A DNA stretch of 64,000 nucleotides, taken from positions 62,001-126,000 of the forward strand of contig NZ_JAAQWN010000002.1 of the NCBI RefSeq assembly GCF_012985465.1. Reading direction: 5' to 3'. The notes under the pieces were generated by a model. It was not told the origin of the DNA. It ran no database searches and saw only the letters and a program-made list of their open reading frames with translations. Source of the DNA: Pseudomonas sp. WS 5079. GTDB taxonomy: Bacteria; Pseudomonadota; Gammaproteobacteria; Pseudomonadales; Pseudomonadaceae. A program made the position numbers and the translations under genes. How positions within the stretch are numbered: the first letter of the stretch is position 1; the number at the start of each line of letters is the position of its first letter. Below are positions 1 through 7,806 of the stretch, in pieces.

Positions 1-108
1 CCGCGAGGCCTTGGCAAAGCCCAGCAGACGCTGGCCTTCGGCGGCAAGCCAGGCGTGATGGGCAGGTGCGTTCAGCCAACTGCTGGCAGGCAGTGGTTGC
101 ATGGTCAT
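1..108 (-). CDS. AGE-family epimerase/isomerase, N-terminal fragment
   Basis: Only the first 36 codons lie in the window; the gene runs off the left edge. The visible start reads MTMQPLPASSW and continues with an AWLAAEGQRLL segment, which I recognise as the typical N-terminus of Pseudomonas N-acylglucosamine 2-epimerase/mannose isomerase-like proteins, soluble enzymes that interconvert sugars. The family identity is recalled from this short stretch only, so it is uncertain. ATG at 108 is followed by a second in-frame ATG at 102; an AAAGGG about six bases before the first could be the ribosome binding site. A strong palindrome lies about 80 bp upstream (189-210). Confidence 0.55.
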   Translation of the reverse strand, partial: MTMQPLPASSWLNAPAHHAWLAAEGQRLLGFAKASR

Positions 109-188
109 GGGTGGCCCTTTTTGTTTTTGTGGGATAACCGCAGTCTAAACAAGGGTCAGGAAGGGGCAGGTAACGAAAGGGCGAGAAA

Positions 189-210
189 ATGTCACCGAAT
201 GGTGACATTG
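189..210. promoter_or_regulatory. Perfect 9-bp inverted repeat
   Basis: AATGTCACC-GAAT-GGTGACATT has two perfect 9-bp arms and a 4-base loop. It lies about 80 bp before the AGE-type gene start (an operator position) and also just after the minus-strand gene that ends at 250, where the minus-strand read continues ATTTTCTC, so it could instead be a weak terminator. The sequence cannot decide between the two. Confidence 0.5.
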
Positions 211-213
211 GCA

Positions 214-233
214 GGAGCCGGCAAGCCGGCTCC
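214..233. repeat. Short REP-like palindrome
   Basis: GGAGCCGGC-AA-GCCGGCTCC is a 20-base palindrome of the same type as the core of the REP elements elsewhere in the window. It sits 16 bp after the stop of the minus-strand coiled-coil gene and may help end or stabilise its transcript. Confidence 0.6.
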
Positions 234-249
234 AACAATAACAATGGTG

Positions 250-1092
250 TCACTGGCCCAGGGGCGTGACCTTGGCCGGCGCGCTCACTTCACGCTGCAG
301 GTTCTGCATCTGGGTCTGCAAGGTCGTGATGTTGCGGGTGGTCTGGATACGGAACACGTCGAACTCTTTGTTCGACGGCCCTTCGGTGGCGGCGCGGTTG
401 TCCAGTTCGCTCTTGATCACCAGCAGGTCCTGCTCCAGGCGCGCAATGGCCGTGGCCGGATTACCCTGCTTCTTCAAGGCTGCCACCTCCGTGCCCAATT
501 CCTTGACTTCGGCATTCAACCTGGCGGTTTCGGCCTGGGCGGCCTTGAGGGTGGTCAACTCAGTGACCAGGCCCAGGACCTGGGCCTGCAACTGGGTATT
601 GGCGGTGGTCAGTTCGGTGGTGCTGGCACTCATCTGCGCCAGGCGCTTGTCCAGGTCGGTGGCCTGGCCCGCCACGCCCAACTGTTGCTTGCCCTGTTCC
701 AGCAATTGGCTTTCCAACTGCTTGATCTGCAGCTTGAGTGCTTCGCTGCCGGTATTGACGTTGGCCTCGCTGGCCACCACCTTGCCGGAAATGTCCTGCA
801 AGCGGCCGGCAGCTTCTTCACTGATGCGCGCGAAGCTTTCCTGGGTCGCTACCAGTTGCTGCCCCATCAGGGAAATCTGCTGGAAACTCCACCAGGCCAG
901 GCCGGCAAAGGCGAACAGCAGCGCGCCGACCAGGGCCCACAACGGCCCGGTGCTGGCGCTCTTGACCTTGACCACCGGCGCCGGGCGCGAGCGGATGGCG
1001 GTGGCCGCTGTGGGCACAAAATCATCGTCGTCGCCAACGTCGGCCCGCAGGCTCGGCACGTTGTCAAAGTCGTCTTTAGTATCGTTACGCAT
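250..1092 (-). CDS. Membrane-anchored coiled-coil protein, function unknown
   Basis: A 280-residue protein with an acidic, disordered N-terminus (VGDDDDF near residues 19-25), one transmembrane helix at about residues 51-71, and a long, presumably periplasmic coiled coil rich in Gln, Leu and Glu from about residue 75 to 265. The layout is that of a bitopic protein with a scaffold-like domain; no catalytic motif is visible. Similar Pseudomonas proteins are, as I recall, often labelled only as hypothetical or ATPase, but there is no Walker motif here. ATG at 1092 follows AAGGTTG. It is transcribed in the same direction as the epimerase upstream, with a gap of about 105 bp, so co-transcription is possible but unproven. 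Confidence 0.75.
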   Translation of the reverse strand: MRNDTKDDFDNVPSLRADVGDDDDFVPTAATAIRSRPAPVVKVKSASTGPLWALVGALLFAFAGLAWWSFQQISLMGQQLVATQESFARISEEAAGRLQDISGKVVASEANVNTGSEALKLQIKQLESQLLEQGKQQLGVAGQATDLDKRLAQMSASTTELTTANTQLQAQVLGLVTELTTLKAAQAETARLNAEVKELGTEVAALKKQGNPATAIARLEQDLLVIKSELDNRAATEGPSNKEFDVFRIQTTRNITTLQTQMQNLQREVSAPAKVTPLGQ

Positions 1093-1197
1093 GAATCAAC
1101 CTTGAAATAACTACATAAAAACGGCGGGAGTATAAACCCCAGGCCCATCGCCTTGGTCGAACGGCCAGCGAAAAAACGCTTCGCGGTGTTGCCCAGG

Positions 1198-2196
1198 CTA
1201 CTTGGTGCCCGGATCCTGGACCTTCCACCAATGGCAAAACTCATCGAGGGCCGTCCACAGGCTGACCTTGGGCTGATAGTCGAGATAGTGCTGTGCGCGG
1301 CTGATATCGAGGGTGAAATCCTTGTTCATCACCTGCATCCCCAGGCGTGACAGCGACGGTTCCGGGCGCCCCGGCCACATCGCGCAACAGGCTTCATTGA
1401 GCGCCGCAATGCTGTAGGACAAACCGTAGGAACGGTAACGCGTGACCTGGGGCATTTCCATCTGGCGCATCACGTAGTTGACCACGTCCCACACCGGCAC
1501 CGGCGTGCCATTGCTGATGTTATAGGCCTTGCCCAGCGCCGATCCGGTGGCCAGCAGGCTGCTAAGCAGCGCCTCGTTGAGGTTGTGCACGCTGGTGAAG
1601 TCGACCTTGTTCAGGCCGTCGCCGACGATGGCCAGGCGGTTCTTGCGCTGCATTTTCAACAGGCGCGGGAAGATGCTCATATCACCAGCACCGGTCACAA
1701 AGCGCGGGCGCAGGGCCAGCACTTCCAGGCCGAACTCCTGGGCGCCGAAGACTTTCTGCTCGGCCAGGTACTTGGTAGCCGCATACGGGTGCTTGAAGCG
1801 CTTGGGCACTTGCTCCTCGGTCAGGCCCAAGTGATCGCGACCATCGAAATAGATCGACGGCGACGACAGGTGCACCAGGCGCCCGACCCGTTGCTTGAGG
1901 CAAGCCTCGACCACGTTTTCGGTGACCTGCACATTGCCCTGATGGAAATCCTGGTAACGCCCCCACAACCCCACGGCGCCGGCGCAATGCACCACGGCCT
2001 CGACGTCGCGGCACAGGTTGCGTACCAGGTCCGGATCATTCAGATCACCCTGGATAAACTCGGCGCCGCGCCGTACCAGATGCTCGACACCCTCGGCCCG
2101 CCGCCCGTTGACCCGCACGTCCAGGCCCTGCTCCAGGGCAAAACGCGCAAAGCGCCCGCCAATGAAGCCGCTTGCGCCGGTGACCAGAATTTTCAT
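1198..2196 (-). CDS. NAD-dependent epimerase/dehydratase (extended SDR)
   Basis: A 332-residue extended short-chain dehydrogenase. The Rossmann dinucleotide motif TGASGFIGG is at residues 6-14, a Ser-rich active-site strand (LSSPSIYF) around 110-117, and the catalytic YxxxK pair as YAATK at 138-142. The domain order fits sugar-nucleotide epimerases and 3-beta-hydroxysteroid dehydrogenase-like members; the substrate cannot be told from sequence. Length is complete for the family. It has its own start (ATG at 2196) just beyond the argP terminus, and is transcribed in the same direction as argP. Enzyme class is secure, exact reaction is not. Confidence 0.85.
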   Translation of the reverse strand: MKILVTGASGFIGGRFARFALEQGLDVRVNGRRAEGVEHLVRRGAEFIQGDLNDPDLVRNLCRDVEAVVHCAGAVGLWGRYQDFHQGNVQVTENVVEACLKQRVGRLVHLSSPSIYFDGRDHLGLTEEQVPKRFKHPYAATKYLAEQKVFGAQEFGLEVLALRPRFVTGAGDMSIFPRLLKMQRKNRLAIVGDGLNKVDFTSVHNLNEALLSSLLATGSALGKAYNISNGTPVPVWDVVNYVMRQMEMPQVTRYRSYGLSYSIAALNEACCAMWPGRPEPSLSRLGMQVMNKDFTLDISRAQHYLDYQPKVSLWTALDEFCHWWKVQDPGTK

Positions 2197-2248
2197 GTGT
2201 TACCCCGTGTTCTTTCATTTTTCATCGCAGTTGCGTTGACGCCGACAG

Positions 2249-3142
2249 TCACTCCAACGGCACCAGCAATTGGCCAGTTGCCCGCGCCAGATGCTCGGTC
2301 AACAAGCCGAGCAATTGCCCACCACTGCGCCAATGATGCCAGTACAACGGCACATCGATGGGTTTATCTGGCAATAACTCCACCAGTACGCCCCTTTGCA
2401 ATTGCTCGCGCACCTGCAATTCCGGCACCAGCCCCCAGCCCAGGCCGGCTTCGGTCAGGCGGATAAAACCTTCGGACGACGGGCATAAATGGTGTTCGAA
2501 ACCTCCATCCACACCTAGGGATGCGAGGTAGCGATGTTGTAGGAAATCATCCGGGCCAAACACCAGCGCCGGCGTACGCGCCAACTGATCGGCGCGCACG
2601 CCGCCTGGAAAGTGCCGGGAGATAAACGCCGGACTGGCCAACGCCCGATAGCGCATGGCCCCCAGCAACAGGCTGCGGGCCCCGGCCACCGGACGCTCGC
2701 TGGCGCAGACGCAGGCCGCCACTTCGCCGGCGCGCATGCGCTTGAGGCCGACGGTCTGGTCTTCAACCACCAGGTCCAGCAACAAATGTTGCTCGGCGCA
2801 AAAGTCGCCCACCGCCTGCGCCCACCACGTCGCCAGGCTGTCGGCGTTGATGGCAATCCGCAGGCGTTCAGGCATGCCCTCTTCATCCAGGGCTGGCACC
2901 TGGCTTTGCAGGTCGCGCTCCAGCAGGCGCACCTGCTGTACATGGTTGAGCAGGCGCCGGCCGATTTCCGTGGGGGTTGGCGGCGTCGCGCGCACCAGTA
3001 CCGGCTGGCCGATGCGCGCTTCGAGCAATTTGATGCGCTGGGAGATGGCCGATTGCGACACCCCGAGTACCTGGGCACCGCGCTCGAAACCGGCCTGTTC
3101 CACCACGGCCGCGAGGGCCGACAGCAATTTATAGTCGAACAT
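2249..3142 (-). CDS. argP: LysR-type regulator ArgP (IciA)
   Basis: A 297-residue LysR regulator. The N-terminal winged helix-turn-helix (residues about 4-60, with AQVLGVSQSAISQRIKLLE) and the downstream LysR effector domain match ArgP, the arginine/lysine-responsive activator of the arginine exporter argO. I chose ATG at 3142 (MFDYKLLSAL) over an upstream in-frame start at 3196 because ArgP proteins begin there. It is divergent from the ACT-domain gene and argO across a 102-bp region that should hold its operator. The order argP-ACT gene-argO-sodB-bifA equals the PA4363-PA4367 block of P. aeruginosa as I recall it. Confidence 0.9.
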   Translation of the reverse strand: MFDYKLLSALAAVVEQAGFERGAQVLGVSQSAISQRIKLLEARIGQPVLVRATPPTPTEIGRRLLNHVQQVRLLERDLQSQVPALDEEGMPERLRIAINADSLATWWAQAVGDFCAEQHLLLDLVVEDQTVGLKRMRAGEVAACVCASERPVAGARSLLLGAMRYRALASPAFISRHFPGGVRADQLARTPALVFGPDDFLQHRYLASLGVDGGFEHHLCPSSEGFIRLTEAGLGWGLVPELQVREQLQRGVLVELLPDKPIDVPLYWHHWRSGGQLLGLLTEHLARATGQLLVPLE

Positions 3143-3244
3143 CAGTTTTCCTAATGAGCGATGAGCAATATTGGTTTTTCTTATACAGCGCCACACCGGA
3201 GAATGACCAGCATCGCGTGTTTACTTTCTTTCAAGGATCTCCCA

Positions 3245-3643
3245 ATGGCTGGCGAAACCGCCCTGGCAACCCTGCTGCGCAGCATGAGCCCACAGCTCAA
3301 TGCCGGCGACTACGTGTTCTGCACCCTGGCCGATAACCGCCTGCCCGCCTGCGAAGTGATCGGCAGCTTTCGCGAACAGGAAGGCTTGACGGTGATTGTC
3401 GAGCGCCAACAGGCCGAACAGGCCGGCCTGGCCTTTGAGTATGTGGCGGCGTGGATCACCTTGAACGTGCACTCGGCCCTGGAAGCCGTGGGCCTGACCG
3501 CCGCCTTCGCCAGCGCCCTGGGACGTGCCGGGATCAGTTGCAATGTGGTCGCAGGCTATTACCACGATCACCTGTTTGTCGGGCGCAGCGATGCGCAGCA
3601 GGCAATGGATGTGTTGCAACAACTGGCGGCGGGCGCGGAGTAA
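3245..3643 (+). CDS. ACT-domain protein (DUF2241-like)
   Basis: A 132-residue protein with two ACT-like halves: the first around residues 1-60 (LNAGDYVFCTLADNRLP) and the second around 65-125, with a HSALEAVGLTAAF segment. ACT folds bind amino acids, so a sensor or modulator role tied to arginine export is possible but inferred. ATG at 3245 is preceded by AAGGAT at a good distance; upstream in-frame starts lack this. It is followed 5 bp later by argO, so the two are probably one transcript divergent from argP. Confidence 0.8.
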   Translation: MAGETALATLLRSMSPQLNAGDYVFCTLADNRLPACEVIGSFREQEGLTVIVERQQAEQAGLAFEYVAAWITLNVHSALEAVGLTAAFASALGRAGISCNVVAGYYHDHLFVGRSDAQQAMDVLQQLAAGAE

Positions 3644-3648
3644 ATCCT

Positions 3649-4248
3649 ATGTGGCAGAGTTATGTTAACGGCCTGCTGGTAGCCCTCGGGCTGATCATGG
3701 CGATCGGTACGCAAAACGCATTTGTGCTGGCCCAGAGCCTGCGTCGCGAACACCACCTGCCGGTTGCGGCCTTGTGCGTGGTGTGTGATGCGCTGCTGGT
3801 GGCCGCCGGGGTATTTGGCCTGGCGACGGTGCTGGCACATAACCCTGTGCTGCTGGCGATTGCCCGTTGGGGCGGCGCGGCGTTCCTGCTGTGGTACGGC
3901 GCCCTGGCCTTGCGCCGCGCCTGTTCGCGGCAAAGCCTGGGCCAAGGCCAAGGGCAGAAGGTGCGCTCATTGCGCGCGGTGATGCTCAGCGCCCTGGCGG
4001 TGACCCTGCTCAACCCCCATGTGTACCTGGACACCGTCTTGCTGATCGGCTCCCTCGGCGCCCAGCAAACCGAGCCGGGCGCTTATGTCGCAGGCGCCGC
4101 CAGCGCTTCGTTGCTGTGGTTTTCCGCCCTCGCCCTCGGCGCCGCATGGCTGGCCCCGTGGCTGGCGCGCCCGGCGACCTGGCGCCTGCTGGACCTATTG
4201 GTGGCGGTGATGATGTTCAGCGTGGCCTATCAATTGATCAGTGCCTGA
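3649..4248 (+). CDS. argO: Arginine exporter ArgO (LysE family)
   Basis: A 199-residue inner-membrane protein with about six hydrophobic helices and the LysE/ArgO N-terminal signature GLIMAIGTQNAFVLAQ at residues 14-29, plus ALAVTLLNPHVYLDT in the middle, which is typical of the family. It exports basic amino acids such as arginine and its toxic analogues. The start is ATG at 3649, 5 bp after the ACT-domain gene; ArgP, encoded divergently, is the expected activator. Length is normal for ArgO (about 200 residues). Confidence 0.88.
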   Translation: MWQSYVNGLLVALGLIMAIGTQNAFVLAQSLRREHHLPVAALCVVCDALLVAAGVFGLATVLAHNPVLLAIARWGGAAFLLWYGALALRRACSRQSLGQGQGQKVRSLRAVMLSALAVTLLNPHVYLDTVLLIGSLGAQQTEPGAYVAGAASASLLWFSALALGAAWLAPWLARPATWRLLDLLVAVMMFSVAYQLISA

Positions 4249-4316
4249 GGAATATTCCAAAACGCTCTGGAACCTCTATTCCACACAGTTGTTGCGTGGT
4301 TTTGCCGCACCCCCGG

Positions 4317-4325
4317 TGCTATGAT
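4317..4325 (+). promoter_or_regulatory. Extended -10 promoter, sodB
   Basis: TGC-TATGAT is an extended -10 element about 100 bp before the sodB start. No good -35 hexamer sits at 17 bp, which fits an extended -10 promoter. The prediction is by eye. Confidence 0.45.
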
Positions 4326-4426
4326 CCAGACCCTGCGCCGCAAAGAGTACAAACTCCCCGGCGCTTGTTTGGCCGCCCGTGATCGGCCTTGCGCTCACCG
4401 CAACTGACCTGATTAGGAGAATTATC

Positions 4427-5023
4427 ATGGCTTTCGAATTGCCGCCGCTGCCGTACGCACACGATGCCCTGCAGCCGCACATCTCCAAGGAAACCCTGGA
4501 GTTTCACCACGACAAGCACCACAACACCTATGTCGTGAACCTGAACAACCTGGTGCCTGGCACCGAGTTCGAAGGCAAGACCCTGGAAGAGATCGTCAAG
4601 TCCTCTTCGGGTGGCATCTTCAACAACGCAGCCCAAGTCTGGAACCACACCTTCTACTGGAACTGCCTGGCGCCAAACGCCGGCGGTCAACCGACTGGCG
4701 CATTGGCTGAAGCGATCAACGCCGCTTTCGGTTCGTTCGACAAGTTCAAGGAAGAGTTCACCAAGACTTCCGTCGGCACCTTCGGTTCCGGTTGGGGCTG
4801 GCTGGTGAAAAAGGCTGACGGTTCCCTGGCCCTGGCCAGCACCATCGGCGCCGGCAACCCGCTGACCAGCGGCGACACCCCGCTGCTGACCTGCGACGTC
4901 TGGGAACACGCCTACTACATCGACTACCGCAACGTGCGTCCAAAGTATGTGGAAGCGTTCTGGAACCTGGTCAACTGGAAGTTCGTGGCTGAGCAGTTCG
5001 AAGGCAAGACCTTCACTGCCTAA
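4427..5023 (+). CDS. sodB: Superoxide dismutase [Fe]
   Basis: A 198-residue cytoplasmic iron superoxide dismutase that converts superoxide to oxygen and hydrogen peroxide. The metal ligands are visible: His27 (EFHHDKHH), His74 (VWNHTFYWN), Asp157 and His161 (DVWEHAYY). Gln70 in NNAAQVWNH marks the Fe type rather than the Mn type. ATG at 4427 follows AGGAGAATT. The gene has its own promoter region and a strong terminator directly after it, so it is monocistronic. Position between argO and bifA matches P. aeruginosa. Confidence 0.97.
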   Translation: MAFELPPLPYAHDALQPHISKETLEFHHDKHHNTYVVNLNNLVPGTEFEGKTLEEIVKSSSGGIFNNAAQVWNHTFYWNCLAPNAGGQPTGALAEAINAAFGSFDKFKEEFTKTSVGTFGSGWGWLVKKADGSLALASTIGAGNPLTSGDTPLLTCDVWEHAYYIDYRNVRPKYVEAFWNLVNWKFVAEQFEGKTFTA

Positions 5024-5044
5024 GCAATCCTTGCAGTAAAAAAG

Positions 5045-5069
5045 AGCCCGGCGATTGCCGGGCTTTTTT
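5045..5069 (+). terminator. Rho-independent terminator of sodB
   Basis: AGCCCGGC-GATT-GCCGGGCT is a perfect 8-bp stem followed by a T run; an A run in front makes it bidirectional. Confidence 0.92.
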
Positions 5070-5177
5070 GTGCCCGGTTGAAAATCATGGCACTCCAGCA
5101 GCGGAACCCAACGACAGGAATCGACCACAGAGCCCGTGGGAGAAATAACTTCCTCATCTATCTAAGGAGTGTCAGCT

Positions 5178-5369
5178 ATGGGTGGATTAATAAGCGGGAT
5201 GATGGGCGCAGCCTCGGCAGCCTTGCCGGGGATTGGGCAACTCGTGGGAGCAATGGCGGAAACAGCGGCGAAAATGTTGAAGGGCGGATCAGGTGAAAAC
5301 GAGGAGAAGGATTCCGGAAAAGTCGCCGAAGATGTCCATGTAAAAACCAATATGAGCATTACTTACTAA
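5178..5369 (+). CDS. Small hydrophobic peptide, function unknown
   Basis: A 63-residue ORF. ATG at 5178 has a perfect TAAGGAG ribosome binding site 8 bases upstream, which makes translation likely and rules out the GTG at 5169. The first half is Gly/Ala/Met-rich and hydrophobic, with small-residue spacing suited to helix packing or membrane insertion (GGLISGMMGAASAALPG). The second half is charged and hydrophilic (GENEEKD), ending in MSITY. No signal peptidase site or known motif is visible. The look recalls small pore-like or export-substrate peptides, but I do not assign a function. It lies alone between sodB and bifA. Confidence 0.6.
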   Translation: MGGLISGMMGAASAALPGIGQLVGAMAETAAKMLKGGSGENEEKDSGKVAEDVHVKTNMSITY

Positions 5370-5593
5370 TCGGTAAAGCTACCGAGCAGCTCTCGGTGCA
5401 GGTAAAAAAGCACACGCCTGCGCTCCCCCCAGTAGTGCAAAAGGGCGGCGGACAAGATCCGCCCGCCGCCTTCCTGCCCTTCATCGACTAGGCTCCAGAC
5501 GCTACCCAGCGCATTGTCCCTTTGACTGCCATCTCGGGATTGCCAATACTCATGGCATATTGAGGCTACCCGCATGGAACAAGGAATGACCCT

Positions 5594-7645
5594 TTGAAGC
5601 TGGAACTCAAAAACAGCTTGTCGGTGAAGTTGCTCCGGGTGGTGCTCTTGTCGGCACTGATTGTGGGCGTAGCACTGAGCGTGGCGCAGATCGTCTTTGA
5701 TGCCTACAAGACGCGCCAGGCCGTGGCCGGCGATGCCCAGCGCATCCTCGACATGTTTCGCGACCCCTCGACCCAGGCCGTCTACAGCCTGGATCGTGAG
5801 ATGGGCATGCAGGTCATCGAAGGCCTGTTTCAGGATGATGCAGTGCGCATGGCCTCCATTGGCCATCCCAACGAGCCCATGCTCGCCGAAAAGAGCCGGG
5901 ATTTGCAGCACTCCCCCAGCCGCTGGCTGACGGATGTGATTCTTGGCCAGGAGCGCACCTTCACCACCCCATTGGTGGGGCGCGGGCCCTATAGCGAATA
6001 TTACGGCGACCTGAGCATCACCCTCGACACGGCCACCTATGGCCAGGGCTTCATCGTCAATTCGGTGATCATTTTTATCTCCGGGGTGCTGCGCGCCCTG
6101 GCCATGGGCCTGGTGTTGTATCTGGTCTATCACTGGCTGCTGACCAAGCCCCTGTCGCGGATCATCAGCCACCTCAGTTCGATCAACCCCGACCGCCCCA
6201 GCGAGCACAAGATCCCCCAGCTCAAGGGCCACGAAAAAAACGAACTGGGGCTGTGGATCAATACCGCCAACCAGTTGCTGGCGTCCATCGAACGCAACAC
6301 CCACCTGCGCCACGAAGCAGAAAACAGCCTGCTGCGCATGGCCCAGTACGACTTCCTCACGGGCTTGCCCAACCGCCAGAAGCTGCAGGAGCAACTGGAC
6401 AAGATCCTGATCGACGCCGGACGCCGGCAACGCCGGGTCGCGGTATTGTGCGTGGGGCTGGATGACTTCAAAAGTGTCAATGAGCAGTACACCTACCAGG
6501 CCGGCGACCAATTGCTGCTGGCCCTGGCCGACCGCCTGCGCGCCCACAGTGGTCGCCTCGGCGCCCTCGCCCGCCTGGGTGGCGACCAGTTCGCCCTGGT
6601 CCAGGCCGATATCGAGCAACCCTACGAAGCCGCCGAGCTGGCACAAAGCATTCTCGATGACCTGGAAGCCGAGTTCGCCCTCGACCACGAACAGATCCGC
6701 CTGCGCGCCACCATCGGTATCACCTTGTTTCCCGAAGACGGCGACAGCACCGAGAAGCTGCTGCAAAAAGCCGAGCAGACCATGACCCTGGCCAAGAGCC
6801 GCTCGCGCAACCGCTACCAGTTCTATATCGCCAGTGTCGACAGCGAGATGCGCCGCCGCCGCGAACTGGAAAAAGACCTGCGTGAAGCCCTGGGCCGCGA
6901 CCAGTTTCACCTGGTGTACCAACCGCAGATCAGCTATGTCGACCATCGTGTGGTCGGGGTCGAGGCGCTGATTCGTTGGCAACACCCGGAACACGGGCTG
7001 GTGCCACCGGACCTGTTTATCCCGCTGGCGGAACAGAACGGCACCATCATCCCCATTGGCGAATGGGTGCTGGACCAGGCCTGCCGGCAATTGCGCGAGT
7101 GGCATGACCTGGGCTTCAGCGAGCTGCGCATGGCGGTCAACCTGTCCACGGTGCAACTGCACCACGCCGAACTGCCACGGGTGGTCAACAACCTGTTGCA
7201 GATCTACCGCCTGCCGCCGCGCAGCCTGGAGCTGGAAGTGACCGAGACCGGCCTGATGGAAGACATCAGCACCGCCGCCCAGCACTTGCTGAGCCTGCGC
7301 CGCTCCGGCGCGCTGATTGCCATCGACGACTTCGGCACCGGCTACTCGTCACTGAGCTACCTGAAAAGCCTGCCGCTGGACAAAATCAAAATCGACAAGA
7401 GCTTTGTCCAGGACCTGCTGGATGACGACGACGATGCCACCATCGTGCGGGCAATCATCCAACTGGGCAAAAGCCTGGGCATGCAAGTCATCGCCGAAGG
7501 CGTGGAGACGCCCGAGCAGGAAGCCTACATCATCAGCGAAGGCTGCCACGAAGGTCAGGGCTATCACTACAGCAAGCCCCTGCCCGCCCGTGAGTTGGCG
7601 GCCTATCTCAAACAGGCCGAGCGCAATAACGCTGCCATCCTGTAA
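5594..7645 (+). CDS. bifA: Cyclic-di-GMP phosphodiesterase BifA (degenerate GGDEF + EAL)
   Basis: A 683-residue inner-membrane protein: transmembrane helices at about residues 11-33 and 152-176 enclose a periplasmic sensor region. They are followed by a HAMP-like linker, a GGDEF domain and an EAL domain. The GGDEF motif is degenerate (GGDQF, 329-333), whereas the EAL motif (EALIRW, 457-462) and the DDFGTGYSSL segment are intact, as in P. aeruginosa BifA, which degrades c-di-GMP and controls swarming and biofilm. The start is a TTG at 5594 with AAGGA eight bases upstream. Position after sodB is the same as PA4366-PA4367. Confidence 0.92.
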   Translation: MKLELKNSLSVKLLRVVLLSALIVGVALSVAQIVFDAYKTRQAVAGDAQRILDMFRDPSTQAVYSLDREMGMQVIEGLFQDDAVRMASIGHPNEPMLAEKSRDLQHSPSRWLTDVILGQERTFTTPLVGRGPYSEYYGDLSITLDTATYGQGFIVNSVIIFISGVLRALAMGLVLYLVYHWLLTKPLSRIISHLSSINPDRPSEHKIPQLKGHEKNELGLWINTANQLLASIERNTHLRHEAENSLLRMAQYDFLTGLPNRQKLQEQLDKILIDAGRRQRRVAVLCVGLDDFKSVNEQYTYQAGDQLLLALADRLRAHSGRLGALARLGGDQFALVQADIEQPYEAAELAQSILDDLEAEFALDHEQIRLRATIGITLFPEDGDSTEKLLQKAEQTMTLAKSRSRNRYQFYIASVDSEMRRRRELEKDLREALGRDQFHLVYQPQISYVDHRVVGVEALIRWQHPEHGLVPPDLFIPLAEQNGTIIPIGEWVLDQACRQLREWHDLGFSELRMAVNLSTVQLHHAELPRVVNNLLQIYRLPPRSLELEVTETGLMEDISTAAQHLLSLRRSGALIAIDDFGTGYSSLSYLKSLPLDKIKIDKSFVQDLLDDDDDATIVRAIIQLGKSLGMQVIAEGVETPEQEAYIISEGCHEGQGYHYSKPLPARELAAYLKQAERNNAAIL

Positions 7646-7727
7646 AGCCATGATGGCCACCCAAGGCACGGCCTTGGGCGGCTGGCGCTGGAATGTTAAA
7701 TTTTTACTGCGTTAACTCTTTACAGAA

Positions 7728-7746
7728 AATGCAAATCTTTCGCATT
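7728..7746. promoter_or_regulatory. Near-palindrome before icmP, possible operator
   Basis: AATGCAAA-TCT-TTCGCATT is a 19-bp inverted repeat with one mismatch per arm, 60 bp before the icmP start. It only loosely resembles a Fur box, so the regulator is not assigned. Confidence 0.35.
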
Positions 7747-7806
7747 ATGTCGCAGTTTTGCGCGCCGCACTGCGCCCCGATCAACTACCGAAGCAGGATG
7801 TTCGCC

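Noticed and set aside
3451..3648. N-terminal extension of argO
   Set aside because: The frame runs back into the ACT-domain gene; ArgO proteins start at the ATG at 3649.
5444..5470. GC-rich hairpin after the 63-residue ORF as terminator
   Set aside because: GGCGGCG/CGCCGCC can pair, but no T run follows and the pairing is offset by extra bases.
5366..7285. 639-residue minus-strand ORF opposite bifA
   Set aside because: Antisense frame of a clear GGDEF/EAL gene; composition is typical of a shadow frame.
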